The translations under genes and the position numbers were made by a program. From contig MPCU01000009.1 of the NCBI GenBank assembly GCA_001874305.1, positions 62,001 through 126,000 of the forward strand: a stretch of DNA of 64,000 bases, read 5' to 3'. Shown one piece after another: positions 61,464 to 64,000 of this stretch. The stretch's first letter is position 1, and the number at the start of each line of letters is the position of its first letter. Below the pieces are notes generated by a model that did no database searches, was not told where the DNA came from, and worked only from the letters and a program-made list of their open reading frames with translations. This DNA is from Bacteriovorax sp. MedPE-SWde (GTDB taxonomy: Bacteria > Bdellovibrionota > Bacteriovoracia > Bacteriovoracales > Bacteriovoracaceae).

Positions 61464-63714
61464 ATTTGTCAGTTAGAGTGTAGACTCCATCCCAATCGTC
61501 TGGTGGTGGAGATTTTTTAAATGCTTTACTTCTTTCTATATATACTTTTGAAGGGTTTGTTTTTCGATTGATACCTGGAAAGCATCTTTCCTCCTCTTTC
61601 TCTGTTTCTTGAAATATTTTAAGGGCCTTGTCCCATTCTTGATTCTTATATAGCTTAAGACCTTTCTCGAAGCTTTCTTTTAATTTTATAATGTCTGGGC
61701 TCAAGTCATTGGCAAGACCTAAGAGCTCATAAGTTGTGACAGGCTCACTCTTTCCAACTACTCGGATAGTATCGATCTCTCTTGTGATAAATTCAGGGCC
61801 TGCGCTATCTTTTGTTACTTGGGATATGTATGAGTAGATACCGTATTGTTTGGCCGCTTCTTCGAGTCTTGCCGCTAAGTTTACAGAGTCTCCCATCATT
61901 GTGTAGTTCATACGGTCACGAGAGCCCATATTTCCTGTTACAATCTCACCTGAGTTTATACCGATTCTCATTCTCATTTGCTTTACGACTTCTGGCCACT
62001 TGTCTCCTTCACTTATCCATTTTTCTCGTAAGTCGCCAAGGACATCTTGCATTCTTATGGCAACTCGACATGCACGAGCGGCGTGATCTTCAAATATTAC
62101 AGGCGCCCCGAAAAAAGCAATGATGGCATCACCCTCATATTTGTCTAGTGTTCCGTGTTCCTCGAGTAAAATGTCGGTCATTTCTGTTAAGTATTCGTTT
62201 AGAAGTTCTACTAGTTGTTTGGCAGTCAACTTTTCAGAAAAAGTGGAAAAGGATTGAATGTCGGTAAAGTACGCCGTTAGGTTATGGGATTCTCCACCAA
62301 GTTCAGGTAGGTGTCCCGAATCGTACATCATATCAATGAGCTCTGGTGAGATATAGTTTCCAAATGCTTGTTTTAGAAAAGTTCTATCCTTATTCGCCAA
62401 ATAGAAGCTGATTGCACTGTCTAGAATGTAGGCGAGCACCACGGGGAAGAAGGCAAAGAACATAGCTATTTCATAGCCATTGGGAATGAAATAGAGAACA
62501 TCGGAGATGAAAACGAGAAAGCAATACCCGGCTATATAACTTGCATCAACTACAGCATTTTTTAAAAGTGAGATTAAGACAAACCCTAAGTATCCAACTA
62601 GTAAGATAGACCATGACCATAGAAATGCATCATCAATTGATTTGTATAAGCGTCCTGAAACTAGCATTTGAAGAACATTCATATGATAGTAGACGCCTGG
62701 AAGTTTTGCATCGATTGGACTATGTCTAAGATCGTGAGCACCAAAAGCAGTAGAGCCAATAAAGACAACTTTACCATTTAATAATTTTTTTAGTGACTCA
62801 TTATCATCTTCTCTTTCTACGATAGTTGCTAAACTTATCCTTGGAAAAGCAGATGTTCTACCGGCCCAGTTAACTCTCGATTCTCCATTATAATTTAGAA
62901 ACACATCACCCGTTTTAAGAGATAGTGTAGCATCACCAGACGCTGCAATTGAAAGCTTAGGGTTGTCTCCTGTGTATTTTGTATATGCCATGAGTGCTAG
63001 AGAATTGAAGTAGAGTGATTCAACATTTGCTACTAATGGATATTTTCTAAAAATTCCATCGGGGTCTTCCTTGATATCTATATAAGCTAAAGAAGCTGAA
63101 CTATTGATGACTTCTTTAATTGGATATGTGGTCGACATTACTCTGTGTTCTTCAAGTCCCTGAGGGCCATCTTGTTTAACCTCAAGCATGAAGTTGAATA
63201 AATCACTCGGTAATTCCTTAAAAGATACTTCGTCATCATTGGTATGCATTGAAGATAATGAGTAAGGGATAATAACAGAATTCCCCTCAATAGATTGAAA
63301 GCTTTTTATCGCCTCTGCAAACTTTTCGTCAGGAGAACGGCCTTTGAAAAATCTTTCTTTTTCAGAGAAAACAACATCAAAAACCACAACCTTTGCGCCA
63401 AAGATTTTGAGTTTATTTAAAATTGGAACCCATGAATTTCTTGACCAAGGGAATCGGCCAAACTTTTTTAGAGAGATTTCGTCAATCGCTGCAAGAACGA
63501 TTCTATTCTCTCGAAACTCTTCATCTAGCACCACATTCATTCTGTGATCGTAAAAGTAGTTCTCAAAATAGGAGGGGTAGGTGAGCTGTTTTTTAGTTGA
63601 TGGTGCAAGTCCAGAATTCAAGATCTCCCGCTCAAATTGATATAGAGTCATGCTAAGAGTTGCAAAGACAAAGATAAGTATCAATCCAAGGTTTCGTACG
63701 AATTTACTAGACAC
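61462..63714 (-). CDS. CHASE2-domain class III adenylate/guanylate cyclase
   Basis: This is a membrane-bound sensor cyclase of 750 residues. After an N-terminal helix (about 10-28) comes a large periplasmic CHASE2 domain (about 45-360; RIVLAAIDEISLKKFGRFPWSR, DVVFSE and HDLRHSPIDAKLPGVYYHMN are typical, quoted in parts). Three or so membrane helices follow (about 365-455). The cyclase domain (about 480-670) has TDIQSFSTFS, LDKYEGDAIIAFFG, and GDSVNLAARLE with metal Asp, substrate Lys and Asp, and transition-state Asn and Arg all present, so it should be active. The tail is TPR-like. It is divergent from a FecR-domain gene, a known frequent neighbour. Confidence 0.93.
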   Translation of the reverse strand: MSSKFVRNLGLILIFVFATLSMTLYQFEREILNSGLAPSTKKQLTYPSYFENYFYDHRMNVVLDEEFRENRIVLAAIDEISLKKFGRFPWSRNSWVPILNKLKIFGAKVVVFDVVFSEKERFFKGRSPDEKFAEAIKSFQSIEGNSVIIPYSLSSMHTNDDEVSFKELPSDLFNFMLEVKQDGPQGLEEHRVMSTTYPIKEVINSSASLAYIDIKEDPDGIFRKYPLVANVESLYFNSLALMAYTKYTGDNPKLSIAASGDATLSLKTGDVFLNYNGESRVNWAGRTSAFPRISLATIVEREDDNESLKKLLNGKVVFIGSTAFGAHDLRHSPIDAKLPGVYYHMNVLQMLVSGRLYKSIDDAFLWSWSILLVGYLGFVLISLLKNAVVDASYIAGYCFLVFISDVLYFIPNGYEIAMFFAFFPVVLAYILDSAISFYLANKDRTFLKQAFGNYISPELIDMMYDSGHLPELGGESHNLTAYFTDIQSFSTFSEKLTAKQLVELLNEYLTEMTDILLEEHGTLDKYEGDAIIAFFGAPVIFEDHAARACRVAIRMQDVLGDLREKWISEGDKWPEVVKQMRMRIGINSGEIVTGNMGSRDRMNYTMMGDSVNLAARLEEAAKQYGIYSYISQVTKDSAGPEFITREIDTIRVVGKSEPVTTYELLGLANDLSPDIIKLKESFEKGLKLYKNQEWDKALKIFQETEKEEERCFPGINRKTNPSKVYIERSKAFKKSPPPDDWDGVYTLTDK

Positions 63715-63820
63715 AAAACTGATTATAGCACTCCATTAATAGCAAATATTTATAGATAAAAATGATTGAGCAAAATATTCTCCAATGCTAATTATTACAG
63801 ATAGATAGATAATGTTTAGT

Positions 63821-64000
63821 ATGAAAAATATAAATATAATTACTATGTTACTAGTCCTTTTATTCACCCTTAATCCAGCATATGCGAAGAAGCGACAAAT
63901 TATTGGCAAGATCATAATGGTTCGGGGAAAAGTTACCTATTTATCACCGGGTATGATGAAGGCCGGTAGTGCAAAAAAGGGAGTATCTCTGACTAGAGAA
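63821..64000 (+). CDS. FecR-domain secreted protein, truncated by the window edge
   Basis: Sixty codons are visible and remain open at base 64000. The signal peptide is MKNINIITMLLVLLFTLNPA followed by YA and a Lys-Lys. The next part, IGKIIMVRGKVTYLSPG and a charged KAGSAKKG, is the start of a FecR/FecR-like domain, in which a beta-sandwich follows a V-x-G-x-V motif. Another in-frame ATG lies at 63812, nine bases upstream. The neighbouring CHASE2-cyclase supports a paired sensing system. The rest of the gene is outside the window. Confidence 0.7.
   Translation, partial: MKNINIITMLLVLLFTLNPAYAKKRQIIGKIIMVRGKVTYLSPGMMKAGSAKKGVSLTRE

Overview
The window is a dense, AT-rich (roughly one-third GC) Gram-negative chromosome segment with about 62 protein genes, one tRNA and short intergenic gaps. 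The mix suggests a deltaproteobacterium-like predator of the Bdellovibrionota, most likely a marine Bacteriovorax/Halobacteriovorax relative. This is inference from overall character: low GC, many small secreted lineage-specific proteins, outer-membrane barrels, peptidoglycan enzymes, a stressosome, CHASE2 cyclase and sigma54-type promoters. No 16S gene is present to settle it. I see no prophage, transposon or CRISPR array.

Layout. 1-6.9 kb: a truncated unknown gene, a Yej-type oligopeptide importer (binding protein plus two permeases, no ATPase) and a complete BtuF/ATPase/FecCD cobalamin-or-siderophore importer. 6.9-10.7 kb: an HtrA protease, phosphatidylserine decarboxylase, an EEP-family phosphohydrolase and two small DNA-binding-like genes behind a sigma54-like promoter. 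10.7-16.4 kb (minus): metF-metH-unknown-short MetE-like gene, a B12-dependent methionine locus that fits the nearby BtuF-type importer. 16.5-23.1 kb: a soluble histidine kinase, a sugar epimerase, three glycosyltransferases and an inositol-phosphatase-family enzyme (surface glycan), and an L,D-transpeptidase-like secreted protein. 23.2-31.5 kb (minus): a SWIM-SNF2 helicase and the trmB-dnaG-rpoD group. 31.6-38.6 kb: secreted/outer-membrane proteins, NUDIX, an M50 protease, scpA-scpB, and a pseudouridine synthase preceded by a GC-rich, highly foldable leader. 38.7-44.4 kb: a degenerate PilJ/NarX-type sensor kinase, a secreted protein, and a sigma54-promoted pair encoding a DUF4105/HExxH protein and a helical secreted protein.

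44.4-48.4 kb: the most distinctive system, a translationally coupled stressosome operon (globin-type RsbR, RsbS, RsbT, PP2C-type RsbX) ending in a class III nucleotide cyclase, with a divergent cyclic-nucleotide-binding-domain protein next door. The likely output is a cyclic nucleotide rather than sigma B. 48.5-53 kb: initiator tRNA-Met, a membrane histidine kinase, and the classic rplU-rpmA-obg-rsfS-rlmH ribosome group. 53-64 kb: unknown cytosolic and secreted proteins, a dicarboxylate/glutamate symporter, MltD, a lineage-specific protein, two tandem paralogous outer-membrane barrels, a CHASE2-cyclase and the start of a FecR-domain protein at the right edge.

Start sites were revised where a Shine-Dalgarno (SD) sequence decided between candidates. 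All functional assignments come from motif reading without a database search.
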